A stretch of 64,000 nt of DNA from positions 62,001-126,000 of the forward strand of contig NZ_JBCMNM010000048.1 of the NCBI RefSeq assembly GCF_050459865.1. Reading direction: 5' to 3'. Positions 1-9,144 of the stretch are shown here, piece after piece. The notes under the pieces are model-generated. The model ran no database searches. It had not been told where the DNA came from and saw nothing but the letters and a program-made list of their open reading frames with translations. Within the stretch, counting starts at the first letter, position 1; every line of letters starts with the position of its first letter. Position numbers and translations under genes: made by a program. This stretch comes from Rummeliibacillus pycnus_B (lineage in GTDB: Bacteria > Bacillota > Bacilli > Bacillales_A > Planococcaceae).

Positions 1-24
1 TATTAAGAAATACTTTATCTTCAA
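1..24 (-). CDS. 5' end of a gene running off the left edge (partial)
   Basis: Only the first eight codons are inside the window. A TTG start (22-24, minus strand) lies about seven bases after a strong AAAAGGAGGT ribosome binding site (31-40). The visible peptide starts MKIKYFLI, which looks like the beginning of a signal peptide or membrane segment. No function can be assigned. The gene follows the DUF3889 gene on the same strand, so the two may be cotranscribed. Confidence 0.45.
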
Positions 25-114
25 AAGATCACCTCCTTTTGTATTATTATTATCGATTTAATAAAATCCATTCGATAATTTGAACGCTTAGTTGGCTTTA
101 TTATTTTGATGTGG

Positions 115-453
115 TTACTTAGTAGTTTCTCTTAACTTAACATCGATTATTTGTTCGGTTTTATTGTCTAATTTAACATCAACATATACTCCAAATTCTT
201 TGTTGTTATCCTTTAACCAAAGCCTGAACTTTTCTACAGAGTAGTCTGTTATAGAAACTCTTCCTATATGAAAATAATCAATAATTGTCGCTTGGGGGTA
301 CTTTTCTTTTGTCTTTTGAATAGCAACCTGTCCCCATTTATAATAAGGGGAAATTGTTTGTTCCAAACTTTTAGATTCATTCAAAGTTATTGTTGAAAAA
401 TCTCCAAAAAATAATGTATGAAGAGCAAATTGTATTGATAAAATTGTTTTCAT
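115..453 (-). CDS. DUF3889 family protein (YqzG-like)
   Basis: This 112-residue protein matches the DUF3889 pattern as I know it from Bacillus YqzG: a Y-K-W-G motif near residue 39, then A-I-Q-K-T-K-E-K-Y-P, then D-Y-F-H-I-G-R and a C-terminal E-F-G-V-Y-V-D strand. The first ~25 residues are hydrophobic but lack a classic charged signal peptide. The ATG start sits behind an AGAGGTGG ribosome binding site. The family is small, probably exported and of unknown function. Another minus-strand gene begins just downstream at the window edge. Confidence 0.75.
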   Translation of the reverse strand: MKTILSIQFALHTLFFGDFSTITLNESKSLEQTISPYYKWGQVAIQKTKEKYPQATIIDYFHIGRVSITDYSVEKFRLWLKDNNKEFGVYVDVKLDNKTEQIIDVKLRETTK

Positions 454-651
454 GATTTATAAACCACCTCTTTAATTTAGTCTTTACTTATTTGAATTAA
501 GTCATTCGTAAGCCTCTTGTTCACTTATTGGTGAAAAAAAGTAAACAGTTAACACTTGTGGAAATAGCAATATCATTTCAAGAACGATTTATTTACTAAA
601 ACCAATTAAATTGGGCAAACTACCTTAACTATTAAAATTAGGTGGAAAAAC

Positions 652-2124
652 ATGGGGAAAATCCAATTAACTTTATACGTTTTGATATTTGTTTTATTTC
701 CAACAGGGATACTGTTTACCTCTACAAGTGCAGCTGGTCGTGAAGTAATCGTTTCAGATGGTGAAGCTACGCTAAAAGAAGCGATTAACATTGGATTCCA
801 GAGAGCAAAAAAATGGAATGTAAACGCAACACTTTCAAGAGTAAACAGTGTGGATGAAACGATGGGAGGTTCGAGAGGAGAAACAGGAAAACGCTTTAAA
901 TGGTTTATGACCTTTGTGGTTCCAGGTACAGATGATTTTGTACTAATTGGTATCTCAGAAAAGAAAATCACCTTGTTTAGACCAGGTAAACAATCTCAGG
1001 ATCCAACAATACCCTACGATAAGATTAAGTTTGATAGCTCCGATGTTCTTCAGCTGGCAAAGGATAAATATGGACTAAAACAAGGAAAAGATTGGGCAAC
1101 AGGATATCATTTTACACTTGATAATATCGATGGCAAACCCATTATAAATGTGTTTGGAAATGATAGAGATAGTCGTTTTACTTCAATTTCATTCAATGCC
1201 CAAAATGGAGATGTGGTCAGTGCCGATCATAAATTACCATACGGTGGAGGTTTAATATCCAAACGTATTGGTACCGATACCGTAACAAAAAAAGGAATGG
1301 CGATTATGGGGGTTGTCGCTAGAAATAACAATTTAGTGGTATGGGGAGACAAAAAGCCAACACAATTTAGTACAACCAAGCAACCTTTTATTGAATTGAG
1401 TCATAACAACGGAGAATCATGGACAGAACTCCTAGTTAATAAATATGTAACACATGCGTGGTTTAATAAGAATGATCAATTATACGCAGCAACCGAAAAA
1501 GAATTATGGGCAGGCATTACATCAAAAAGTAAGGGAACAAAAATCCTTTCATTAGACCACAAGATTGAGCGCATTGATTATTCGATCAACAACCATATAG
1601 CCGTGATATCAAATGGAAAGATTTACTACACAAACAATCAAGGGGAAAATTGGAAACAAGCCATTGTACCTCAACCATTTTTTGTGATTCAAATCTCGAA
1701 TAATGGTGATTTGGTAGGATTAACAGAAGAAAGGAAGGTTTTGCTAAAGACAAATGATGGTTGGAAAGAGATAACTATGCCGAATCGTAATGATGAACCT
1801 AATGATATGATAGTGATTAATAATAGGCTATTTATTACAACACAAAGTGGAATTTGGACCCGAGATCTTCAAGAGGGAAATTGGAGAAAAATTAAAGTTG
1901 ATGAAGAGATAGTTAAATTCATTAAAAAAGGCGAGAAATTATTCGGATACACACATAGAGGTGAAGCTATTTATTCCATCAACACGAAAGACGAAAGAAA
2001 ACCTGAAAAAGTGTTTGATGCGGTTGATTTAGTCGTTATGGATGTGGATATCATAGGAGATACGTTATGGATTGCAACTATACCAGGCTATTCATGGGAA
2101 GAAATGGATAAGAACAAGAGATAA
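652..2124 (+). CDS. Secreted protein with PepSY-like N-terminal part and BNR/propeller-like repeats
   Basis: This 490-residue protein begins with a signal peptide (residues 1 to about 28, cleavage near S-A-A). Residues ~30-200 resemble a tandem PepSY-like fold, with a D-V-L-Q-L-A-K-D-K-Y-G segment near 140. From ~240 on, short repeats carry the BNR/sialidase-type signature NNGESW, NNQGENW and TNDGWKE, which suggests an extracellular beta-propeller. The ATG start follows an AGGTGG ribosome binding site. It is flanked by other small exported proteins and ends in its own terminator, so it is probably monocistronic. I do not recognise a specific family; substrate and function are unknown. Confidence 0.6.
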   Translation: MGKIQLTLYVLIFVLFPTGILFTSTSAAGREVIVSDGEATLKEAINIGFQRAKKWNVNATLSRVNSVDETMGGSRGETGKRFKWFMTFVVPGTDDFVLIGISEKKITLFRPGKQSQDPTIPYDKIKFDSSDVLQLAKDKYGLKQGKDWATGYHFTLDNIDGKPIINVFGNDRDSRFTSISFNAQNGDVVSADHKLPYGGGLISKRIGTDTVTKKGMAIMGVVARNNNLVVWGDKKPTQFSTTKQPFIELSHNNGESWTELLVNKYVTHAWFNKNDQLYAATEKELWAGITSKSKGTKILSLDHKIERIDYSINNHIAVISNGKIYYTNNQGENWKQAIVPQPFFVIQISNNGDLVGLTEERKVLLKTNDGWKEITMPNRNDEPNDMIVINNRLFITTQSGIWTRDLQEGNWRKIKVDEEIVKFIKKGEKLFGYTHRGEAIYSINTKDERKPEKVFDAVDLVVMDVDIIGDTLWIATIPGYSWEEMDKNKR

Positions 2125-2145
2125 TAAAAAAATAAATTAAAAAGG

Positions 2146-2176
2146 GGTGCCAATCTAAAAAATTGGTGCTTTTTTA
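2146..2176 (+). terminator. Intrinsic terminator
   Basis: A short hairpin (CCAAT/ATTGG core with GU extensions) is followed by a T-run. It lies 20 bases after the stop of the propeller-like gene. Confidence 0.65.
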
Positions 2177-2272
2177 TGTTGAACTTTTGTACTAAAGAAT
2201 AGGATTGTTCAAGGAATAGTTGTAGTTAAGCTGGAGAAAATAATCCTAAAAAATAATTTAGGAGAGGTAAAA

Positions 2273-2836
2273 TTGAACAAAAGCATTTCACTTATCTTGT
2301 TCTTATTAGTTATCTTTGCGATGAAAAATGGGACAGTATATGCAAATACAAGTGATTTTCCTCAACCATTTGAAGAAATACTCCCTGAAATTGGGTATGT
2401 AGCAGTGGAAGAAGCATTAGAAGATGCTGAACAACATTTAAAAAAAGAACTCAAGCTACCGATTAGATTACCCCCGATAACTTTTTCTAACCATCCTACA
2501 GAAACAAAAGCCACACGAGAAAATTTATTAGAAGATGTAGTAATTGACCTTTTACGTCCACAAATGGAAAAAGTAATAGAAGACTATTATGGAACCGCCT
2601 CCGAAATAGGAACCATTTGTGAAAAGATTATTGATATTAAGAAGCTGGATCATCCAGGTTCTTGGCTTTTTGAGACTAAATTAGAGTTTACAACTTACAC
2701 AGGAGCTCATAACCCTTTAGATATTTTTACGGTTGCATTAAAAAAAGATTGGGATACAAACGGATGGATTATTCAGGATTACAAAGTAAAAAAGTTTAAC
2801 CCAAACAAAAAAGATAAATGTAGAAGTCCTGTGTAA
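2273..2836 (+). CDS. DUF3888 domain-containing exported protein
   Basis: This 187-residue protein starts at TTG behind GGAGAGG. Residues 1-24 form a signal peptide ending in V-Y-A-N. The middle carries the DUF3888 hallmark L-L-E-D-V-V-I-D-L-L-R-P followed by an E-D-Y-Y-G-T motif (about residues 84-110). The C-terminal part is predicted beta-rich. DUF3888 proteins are exported proteins of unknown role in Bacillales, often small and present in several copies. No obvious terminator follows, and the next coding region is the spoVR remnant. Confidence 0.7.
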   Translation: MNKSISLILFLLVIFAMKNGTVYANTSDFPQPFEEILPEIGYVAVEEALEDAEQHLKKELKLPIRLPPITFSNHPTETKATRENLLEDVVIDLLRPQMEKVIEDYYGTASEIGTICEKIIDIKKLDHPGSWLFETKLEFTTYTGAHNPLDIFTVALKKDWDTNGWIIQDYKVKKFNPNKKDKCRSPV

Positions 2837-2961
2837 GTGTAAACTTCATGGAGGATATTTGTTTAAAAAGTATAAACTTCAACTGTAGATAGGTTAGGTT
2901 TTTATTTCATAATTCGGAACAAATAGTTCACTAATCCATATAAAAAACATCTATGCGATAG

Positions 2962-3594
2962 GATGGCTGGGCTTCTTACTGGCATCAACGTATCATGAGA
3001 GAATTAAATTTAACAACGACTGAAACAATTGATTATGCGAAGTTAAATGCGGGCGTTGTTCAGCCATCTAAAACTTCGATTAACCCATATTATTTAGGGA
3101 TAAAAATTTATGAAGATATAGAAAAGAGATATGACAACCCAACAGAAGAAATGAAAAGATTAGGAGTCAAGCCGAACTCAGGTCGTGAGAAAATTTTTGA
3201 AGTAAGAGAAGTTGAATCGGATATGTCCTTTATCCGAAACTATTTGACCAAAGATTTGGTTAAACAAGAGGACCTTTATTTATTTGAGAAAAAGGGATTG
3301 GACTACCGAATTACAGACAAAGATTATAGAGCAGTACGTGATCAACTTGTATCGATGAGAGTGAATGGTGGATTCCCATACATCGTTGTGGAGAATGGAG
3401 ATTATTTAAGAAATGGCGAATTGTATCTAGTTCACGGCTATGAAGGGATGGAACTCGATCCTAAATATTTAGAACATGTCCTACCGAATATTTATCAATT
3501 ATGGGGACGCCCTGTGCATTTAAGAACAGTTGTTGAGGAGAAATTTGTGCTCTATTCATATGATGGTAAAAAGAATTCTAAGAAATTTTTATAA
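2962..3594 (+). pseudogene. spoVR: SpoVR remnant (C-terminal ~210 residues only)
   Basis: The translation matches the C-terminal half of stage V sporulation protein R: N-A-G-V-V-Q-P-S, P-Y-Y-L-G, F-I-R-N-Y-L-T-K-D-L, M-R-V-N-G-G-F-P-Y and L-W-G-R-P-V-H. Homology continues upstream of the first ATG (2995) to D-G-W-A-S-Y-W-H-Q-R-I at 2962, corresponding to the conserved N-E-G-W-A-S-Y-W-H. It then meets an in-frame TAG (2959-2961), with no recognisable SpoVR sequence before it. Family members are about 470 residues, so more than half is missing. There is no ribosome binding site before 2995. I read this as a 5'-deleted pseudogene. An intact copy may exist elsewhere. Confidence 0.85.
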
Positions 3595-3614
3595 AGCTAA
3601 ATAGGGAAAACGTC

Positions 3615-3647
3615 AGCCCATGAATGGTAGATTTCATGGGCTTTTTA
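3615..3647 (+). terminator. Intrinsic terminator after the spoVR remnant
   Basis: A 10-bp stem AGCCCATGAA/TTCATGGGCT is followed by TTTTT. Its survival next to the remnant is consistent with it having been the original spoVR terminator. Confidence 0.85.
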
Positions 3648-3972
3648 TGATTTTTTAAACGATTCTTGAATTTTATATATAAAACAATCATATTCCTTCC
3701 AGCATCCAATTAACATTCAAAAAGGCAAATAAGACGAGCCTATAACGTTATGACTATTATTAGTAGTAATTGATTTTGATTGAGTCTACAATATTAGGTA
3801 TTAAGTAATGGTTTATATATTAAAATATTCCAAATTTGTATTTTGTTTTATTGAAATATAAGAAAATAGTTTAGATTATATAATTAACAAAATATTGTTT
3901 TGAAGTATTCGATAATTACAGATATGATAAGTGAGGAAGGATTTTCCTTAAAAATTACGAGGGGGTTATTAT
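3648..3972. other. AT-rich upstream region of the subtilase gene
   Basis: No gene or RNA was seen. The stretch is very AT-rich and must hold the promoter of the downstream protease, whose ribosome binding site is CGAGGGGGT just before the start. I could not single out a convincing -35/-10 pair. Confidence 0.5.
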
Positions 3973-6966
3973 GTGAAGGTTAACAAATTAAGTAAAGTAA
4001 CTGCTTGGTTACTTGTTTTTGCTTTGATATTTGGATTCATGATTCCGCAAACTTATCATGCAGAAACAATCTTTGCGACATCAATTACAGATGCAACAGC
4101 TATTACAGAGGGAAATGCAATTGATGGAACATTTGAACAGCCTGGAGTACATTGGTATAAAATCACGCCAACAAAAGAACAAATTTCAGAATATTCTCAT
4201 CTGAAAATAGAAGTAAATAGTGATCAAGTAGTGAATGTATCTGTCTACTCTAGTAAAGAAAATGCAGAGAAAGATCAAACTTTTGAACAATATTCTACAG
4301 GAACAATTCCTGGAACACCAGCAATCATTCAATTTCCATATGCTTGGGACAATACTTACTACATAAAGGTTGAGTATTACGGACTAATAGAAAATATTGA
4401 TGAAACAGGAAACCAAACAGTAACTTCAGTTGCACCACCACTTGATAGTGCTGATTTTGGAAATGCTAGTTATACTTTAAAAACAAGCTCTGTAAAATTA
4501 CCACCAATTACAGAGGATGCAACAGGAGCAACATGTCCAGTTGAATTTAGTGTAAACGGTAAAAGCAGTGCAAAGGAAATGTTGAATGATCTTCGTTTAT
4601 TCCGTGATGGAATTCTTTCGAAAACTGAACAAGGTCGTCAATTATCATCTCTGTACTATAAAGCAGCGCCATTCGTTCTTGCGAAGTTAGCATTCAACAA
4701 AAATATTAAAGATGATCTTTTTAATAATTTAGTTGTTCTTCAACCTTTAATCGATGATTTAAACACAAATGGTGCAAGTAGCTCTCGTGTAATTAGCAAA
4801 AGCGAAGCTAAAGCTATCAATGCATTATATAAAATCGCAAATGATGCAGTACCAACTAAATTAAAAACAGAAATGGAAAGTCTATCGAAAAAAGCAAATC
4901 TTACTAGCCTTGCAGGTGAAAGAGTAGTAGACGTTGTTAATCGAGTAGGTATTAAGTTACCACAATCTTCAAGTGGTAAATATATTGTGAAGTTAAAAGA
5001 AGGTAAAACATTAAATTCAGTTCAATCAAAAATCAAAGGAAGTAACACGTTATCTACTTTATCAGCTGTAGATGAAAAAGATGAACTATTTGATAATATG
5101 TATGTTGTTAAGATGAATAATCAAAATTCAGGAATGAGTGCTAAGGCACAAGCAACTTCACTTCAAGCTACTGTTTCACAAGTGGAGAAACTTCCTGAGG
5201 TTGAATTTGTTGAGCCTCTTCAAACATATCATGCTCAATCGAATGATATTGAATCAGCCTATCAATGGTCATTGAAAAACCTTGGTGGAGATGAAGGAAT
5301 AAAAGGTGCTGATATTCGTAACGATAAGTTACAAAGCCTTTTAAGTAAACGAAATGTAAAAGATACACTAATCGCAGTTGTTGATACAGGTGTTGATTAT
5401 ACACTTGCTGATTTAAAAAATCGTGTCCGTACAGATATTGGTAAAAACTTTGTAGATAAAGATCAACCTCCGTTAGATGATAATGGACATGGTACGCATG
5501 TTTCAGGAATTATTGCAGCAGAATCTAACAATGGCTATTCGATGGAAGGAATTGATCAAAAGGCAAAGATTATGCCTGTTAAAGTTCTGAATGCAAGTGG
5601 TTCAGGAGATACAGAACAAATTGCTTATGGTATCAAATATGCTGTTGATCATGGAGCAAAAGTTATTAACTTAAGTCTAGGTGGAAAATATAGCCGTGTA
5701 CTAGAATATGCTCTACAATATGCTGCTTCAAAAAATGTTGTTGTTATAGCTGCTAGTGGAAATGATGGACAATATGGAATCTCTTACCCTGCCTCTTCAA
5801 AATATGTTATATCTGTAGGAGCAACGAATACTTTAGATATTGTCTCTGATTATTCAAATTATGGGGAGGAATTAGATTTAGTTGCACCCGGAACTAAAAT
5901 TCCTAGTATTGTACCTAATGGAAATGTAACTTATATGAGTGGAACATCAATGGCTACACCACATGTAACGGCTGTAGCAGGATTACTTTTATCAGAAAAT
6001 CCAAAATTGAAAGTAGCCGATATTCGTAAAATTTTACACGAATCATCCGATAATGTAGCATTTGAAGAGAAGGATAATGAAGAAGAAGATAGTGGTAGTA
6101 TTGTAGATATAATCGGCGGTGGATCCGGTGGTGCTGATTCGGAAGATTTATATATTCCTATAGGTAGTGATCTTGTTTCAGGTTATGGAAGATTAAATGC
6201 ATTTAGTGCAGTAAGTACTGCTGATTTAAAAGTAAAAGTAAACCCAATTATTGTGGGGAAAACTTCAGTAACAGGAAATGCTATAAAAGGTGCCAAAGTT
6301 GAAGTTAAAAAGGGAACAAAAGTAATTGGAAAAGCAACAGCTTCTTCAAAAGGAACTTTCTCAGTGAAAATTCCAGCACAAAAAGTAAAACAAAAACTTC
6401 AAGTTACTATTTCCGATTCAACTGGTCTTGCAAAATCAACACTTACTGTATACGTTGAAGAAGAGAAGTTAGCAGTAGCTCCTTTAGTAAATACAATTAG
6501 TAACAAAACAACTTATGTAACCGGATATGCTATGCCAAAAGATAATGTAGTGATTAAGGATGCTTCAAAGAAAATCATTGGCCAAGGTAAAGCCGATAGC
6601 TACTATGAATTTAAGATTAAAATCAAGAAACAAAAAGCTGGTACTAAACTTTATATTACAAGTGTAGATTCAGCAAAACGATCAAGTAAGATTATTAAAG
6701 TTGTGGTAAAAGACAAAATCGCACCCGCAACAACAAAAGTAAATACAGTAACTAGTAAAACAACAGCTGTTAAGGGTAAAGCAGAAAAAGGCTCAACTGT
6801 AACAGTAAAAGCAAAGAGCAAAACAATTGGAAAAGCTAAAGCAACTAGTAAAGGAAACTTTTCAGTTAAAATCAAGAAACAAAAAGCTGGAACTTCATTG
6901 TATGTAACAGCGAAAGATAAGGCAGGAAATACAAGTAAAGCTAAAAAAGTAATAGTGAAGAAATAA
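3973..6966 (+). CDS. Secreted S8 subtilisin-family protease with C-terminal Ig-like repeats
   Basis: This 997-residue exported protease starts at GTG behind GAGGGGG. Order of parts: signal peptide (1 to ~37); a PPC-like beta domain (~45-170); a propeptide/I9-like region (~340-425); the subtilase catalytic domain with Asp471 (V-V-D-T-G), His506 (N-G-H-G-T-H) and Ser659 (G-T-S-M-A); an acidic Asp/Glu-Gly-rich insert (~695-720); and three Lys-rich bacterial Ig-like modules (~754-997). The basic C-terminal repeats may bind the anionic cell wall. Family knowledge suggests a role in protein degradation or processing outside the cell; substrates are unknown. A second large subtilase lies at 15261-18710. 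Confidence 0.9.
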   Translation: MKVNKLSKVTAWLLVFALIFGFMIPQTYHAETIFATSITDATAITEGNAIDGTFEQPGVHWYKITPTKEQISEYSHLKIEVNSDQVVNVSVYSSKENAEKDQTFEQYSTGTIPGTPAIIQFPYAWDNTYYIKVEYYGLIENIDETGNQTVTSVAPPLDSADFGNASYTLKTSSVKLPPITEDATGATCPVEFSVNGKSSAKEMLNDLRLFRDGILSKTEQGRQLSSLYYKAAPFVLAKLAFNKNIKDDLFNNLVVLQPLIDDLNTNGASSSRVISKSEAKAINALYKIANDAVPTKLKTEMESLSKKANLTSLAGERVVDVVNRVGIKLPQSSSGKYIVKLKEGKTLNSVQSKIKGSNTLSTLSAVDEKDELFDNMYVVKMNNQNSGMSAKAQATSLQATVSQVEKLPEVEFVEPLQTYHAQSNDIESAYQWSLKNLGGDEGIKGADIRNDKLQSLLSKRNVKDTLIAVVDTGVDYTLADLKNRVRTDIGKNFVDKDQPPLDDNGHGTHVSGIIAAESNNGYSMEGIDQKAKIMPVKVLNASGSGDTEQIAYGIKYAVDHGAKVINLSLGGKYSRVLEYALQYAASKNVVVIAASGNDGQYGISYPASSKYVISVGATNTLDIVSDYSNYGEELDLVAPGTKIPSIVPNGNVTYMSGTSMATPHVTAVAGLLLSENPKLKVADIRKILHESSDNVAFEEKDNEEEDSGSIVDIIGGGSGGADSEDLYIPIGSDLVSGYGRLNAFSAVSTADLKVKVNPIIVGKTSVTGNAIKGAKVEVKKGTKVIGKATASSKGTFSVKIPAQKVKQKLQVTISDSTGLAKSTLTVYVEEEKLAVAPLVNTISNKTTYVTGYAMPKDNVVIKDASKKIIGQGKADSYYEFKIKIKKQKAGTKLYITSVDSAKRSSKIIKVVVKDKIAPATTKVNTVTSKTTAVKGKAEKGSTVTVKAKSKTIGKAKATSKGNFSVKIKKQKAGTSLYVTAKDKAGNTSKAKKVIVKK
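6617..6890 (+). repeat. Two identical 25-bp direct repeats inside the protease gene
   Basis: The same 25 bases occur at 6617-6641 and 6866-6890, 249 bp (83 codons) apart. They encode the K-I-K-K-Q-K-A-G segment of the last two Ig-like modules. Identity at nucleotide level over this stretch points to fairly recent duplication or gene conversion between modules, and could allow the number of modules to vary. Confidence 0.85.
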
Positions 6967-6999
6967 TAGAGGTATTTACAGTCTTTTATTATGATTTGA

Positions 7000-7048
7000 A
7001 CTCCGACTAAGGTCGCTTTTAAAATGGACCTTAGTCGGGGTTCTTTTT
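7000..7048 (+). terminator. Intrinsic terminator of the subtilase gene
   Basis: A perfect 12-bp stem (CCGACTAAGGTC / GACCTTAGTCGG) is followed by a T-run. Confidence 0.9.
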
Positions 7049-7123
7049 AATCTTTCTAGTTTGCTAATTAATTTATTCCTATTATAAAATTATAAGTGAA
7101 ATGGAAAGTGAGGAGACAAATGG

Positions 7124-7561
7124 ATGAACAACCTAACGAAAATGAAAATATTAAAACCAGCTTATGAAGTTTTCGAAGCCTTTGTTGACCCTTCAAAAAT
7201 AGGCAATTTTTGGTTCTCAACGAGTTCAGAAAGATGGGAACAGGGCAAGACCATTACGGTAAGATATGATGAGTACAATGCTCAACTAGAATTGACGATA
7301 ATAGAAATTATAGAAAATGAAAAAATCGTTTTTCAATGGGGCGAAGATGGAGAAGCGCATATCGTAACCATTACTCTCGAAAAAATAGATCAAATGAGTA
7401 CGATTATTGAAATTATTGAAGAAGGCTTTAAAGAAAATGATGATGATTTTGTAAACCGAATACTAGAAAATAAAGAGGGCTGGGTATATATGTTGACCTG
7501 TTTAAAAGGATATCTAGAATTTGGGGTCTACCAATTAAGAAGTGCATTAGTGTTGGATTAG
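7124..7561 (+). CDS. SRPBCC / AHSA1-type ligand-binding domain protein
   Basis: This 145-residue protein has the START/SRPBCC pattern of the AHSA1 family: an N-terminal strand, a helix with A-Y-E-V-F-E-A-F-V-D-P, the aromatic F-W-F segment, an I-V-F-Q-W strand near residue 67, and a C-terminal helix containing G-W-V-Y-M-L-T-C-L-K-G-Y-L. The ATG start follows GTGAGGAG. These cytosolic proteins bind hydrophobic ligands, and their roles are rarely known. A terminator lies on each side, so it is monocistronic. I cannot name a substrate. Confidence 0.8.
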   Translation: MNNLTKMKILKPAYEVFEAFVDPSKIGNFWFSTSSERWEQGKTITVRYDEYNAQLELTIIEIIENEKIVFQWGEDGEAHIVTITLEKIDQMSTIIEIIEEGFKENDDDFVNRILENKEGWVYMLTCLKGYLEFGVYQLRSALVLD

Positions 7562-7578
7562 CCAATAACCAGAAAAGG

Positions 7579-7607
7579 GCCAATTTCTAAAGAAATTAGG
7601 CTTTTTT
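7579..7607 (+). terminator. Intrinsic terminator
   Basis: A GCCAATTTCT / AGAAATTAGGC stem with one mismatch is followed by TTTTTT, just after the SRPBCC gene. Confidence 0.7.
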
Positions 7608-7822
7608 GTTTTGTTGAAAATAGCCTTCATAAAATAGAGGTACTATCTTTACATACAAAGTAGTTTTATATAGATTTTTTCTTAAAAGAAAGGGCAAACT
7701 TTTACCCTCTTTTTGATAATTTGAATTTATAGGTAAAGGGGAATTCTACGTTTTGGTAGAATTTATGTATGGATAGATTGATTAGAAAAGGAAGTTTGAT
7801 ACTGTTGAAAGGAGTGCCAAAT

Positions 7823-8011
7823 TTGCAACTGGATAAAAAGCATTGTCCGATATGTGGTGAGGAAAACCATTGTAAGGCTAGTACTAATGAACAATACCAA
7901 TGTTGGTGCATGAAAGAAAATATTCCAAAAGAAGTTCTTCAGTTGGTTCCTAAAGAATTGAAGGGGAAATATTGTATTTGTCAAAATTGCATTGGAAAGT
8001 ATAGAGAGTAA
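7823..8011 (+). CDS. Cysteine-rich CWC-type small protein
   Basis: From the TTG at 7823 the product is 62 residues. This start is preferred because AAAGGAG (7808-7814) lies eight bases before it, whereas the upstream in-frame ATG at 7769 has no ribosome binding site. The protein has a zinc-ribbon-like pattern: C-P-I-C-G near the N-terminus, a central C-W-C motif and a final C-I-C-Q-N-C. This matches the cysteine-rich CWC family. A metal-binding structural role is likely; function is unknown. The AraC regulator gene lies about 85 bp downstream on the same strand. Confidence 0.75.
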   Translation: MQLDKKHCPICGEENHCKASTNEQYQCWCMKENIPKEVLQLVPKELKGKYCICQNCIGKYRE

Positions 8012-8097
8012 ATTAATTACTGTCCAAAAAAAGCAATAAAAGACCAGCGTATTTTATCTAGAATCTTTAAGATATGTATAAGGAGTGAAATCATAGC

Positions 8098-8946
8098 ATG
8101 TGGCTACAATCCATTCAGCAGGCGATTGACTATATCGAGGAAAATTTGATGAGAGATTTACATTTTGAACAAGTAGCGAGTGTTGCGAATTCTTCTTCCT
8201 TTCATTTTCAAAGAGCATTTTCACTTTTAACGGGGATGACTCTGGGAGAATATATAAGAGGAAGAAGATTGACATTGGCAGCCCAAGAGATTGCAGAAAC
8301 TGATTGCAAAATAATCGATATAGCATACAAGTATGGCTACGAAACACCTGAAGCATTTGCTAAGGCATTTCGAAAGCAACATGGTATGAAGCCAACAGAT
8401 GCAAGAAATCATTCAAATATGATTCATTCTTATAATAAGCTTGTCATACAAGTACAATTGAGAGGAGCGGAACCAATGAATTATAAGATTATTGAAAAGG
8501 ATAGTTTTCATGTGTTAGGTGTAAAGCGTACTTTTTCAAGTGCAAATGGGGAACAATCAAAGAAGATAGCTCAATTTTGGCAAGATGTAAATCAAGATGG
8601 CACAAGTGGCAGGTTAGCAGCGCTAATTGATGGTACAGTTCAAGGGTTAATAGGTATTTGTGAAGTTACCGAAAAAAATGTAATGGATTATTGGATTGCA
8701 GCAAGCCATGAAGGTGAATATGCTGGAGATTTTGAAACCTATTTAGTGCCTGCCTCCAAATGGGCAATTTTCGAAGTACATGGTGCAATGCCAGCTGCAA
8801 TGCCGATCATGTGGCAAAAGATATTCCAAGAATGGCTTCCTTCTCACCCATATGAATTAGCTGAAACACCAGAATTAGAAGTATACGGAGAAGGAAATCC
8901 ATCAAGTGATGATTATTATTCGGAGATTTGGGTTCCTATTAAGTAA
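8098..8946 (+). CDS. AraC-family regulator with GyrI-like effector-binding domain
   Basis: This 282-residue protein has an N-terminal AraC DNA-binding domain (about residues 5-105) with two helix-turn-helix units, including S-S-F-H-F-Q-R-A-F and the A-Y-K-Y-G-Y-E-T-P-E-A-F-A-K-A-F-R signature. Residues ~120-282 form an AraC effector-binding/GyrI-like domain, ending in the typical S-E-I-W-V-P-I-K. Such regulators bind small hydrophobic or cationic compounds and often activate export genes. The ATG start has AAGGAG before it. No obvious target is adjacent; DedA follows. Confidence 0.88.
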   Translation: MWLQSIQQAIDYIEENLMRDLHFEQVASVANSSSFHFQRAFSLLTGMTLGEYIRGRRLTLAAQEIAETDCKIIDIAYKYGYETPEAFAKAFRKQHGMKPTDARNHSNMIHSYNKLVIQVQLRGAEPMNYKIIEKDSFHVLGVKRTFSSANGEQSKKIAQFWQDVNQDGTSGRLAALIDGTVQGLIGICEVTEKNVMDYWIAASHEGEYAGDFETYLVPASKWAIFEVHGAMPAAMPIMWQKIFQEWLPSHPYELAETPELEVYGEGNPSSDDYYSEIWVPIK

Positions 8947-8966
8947 GAATATAAAAAAGAAGAACT

Positions 8967-8998
8967 GAAGCTCATCAAATTTTTTGATGGGTTTCTTC
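8967..8998 (+). terminator. Probable intrinsic terminator
   Basis: An imperfect hairpin (CATCAAA/TTTGATG core with GAAG/CTTC flanks) lies 20 bases after the AraC-family gene. The T-run is interrupted. Confidence 0.45.
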
Positions 8999-9144
8999 AT
9001 TTACAGCAACTATTGCATTAATCTTTCGGAATAATAGTATTTACTTTACATTATTTAACCTACAATCTAAATTAAATAAAGGATGCTGAAAATTCAATCG
9101 ACTGATTGAAAAGCAAGAATTTGGATTCGTAGGTGGGATGTTAA

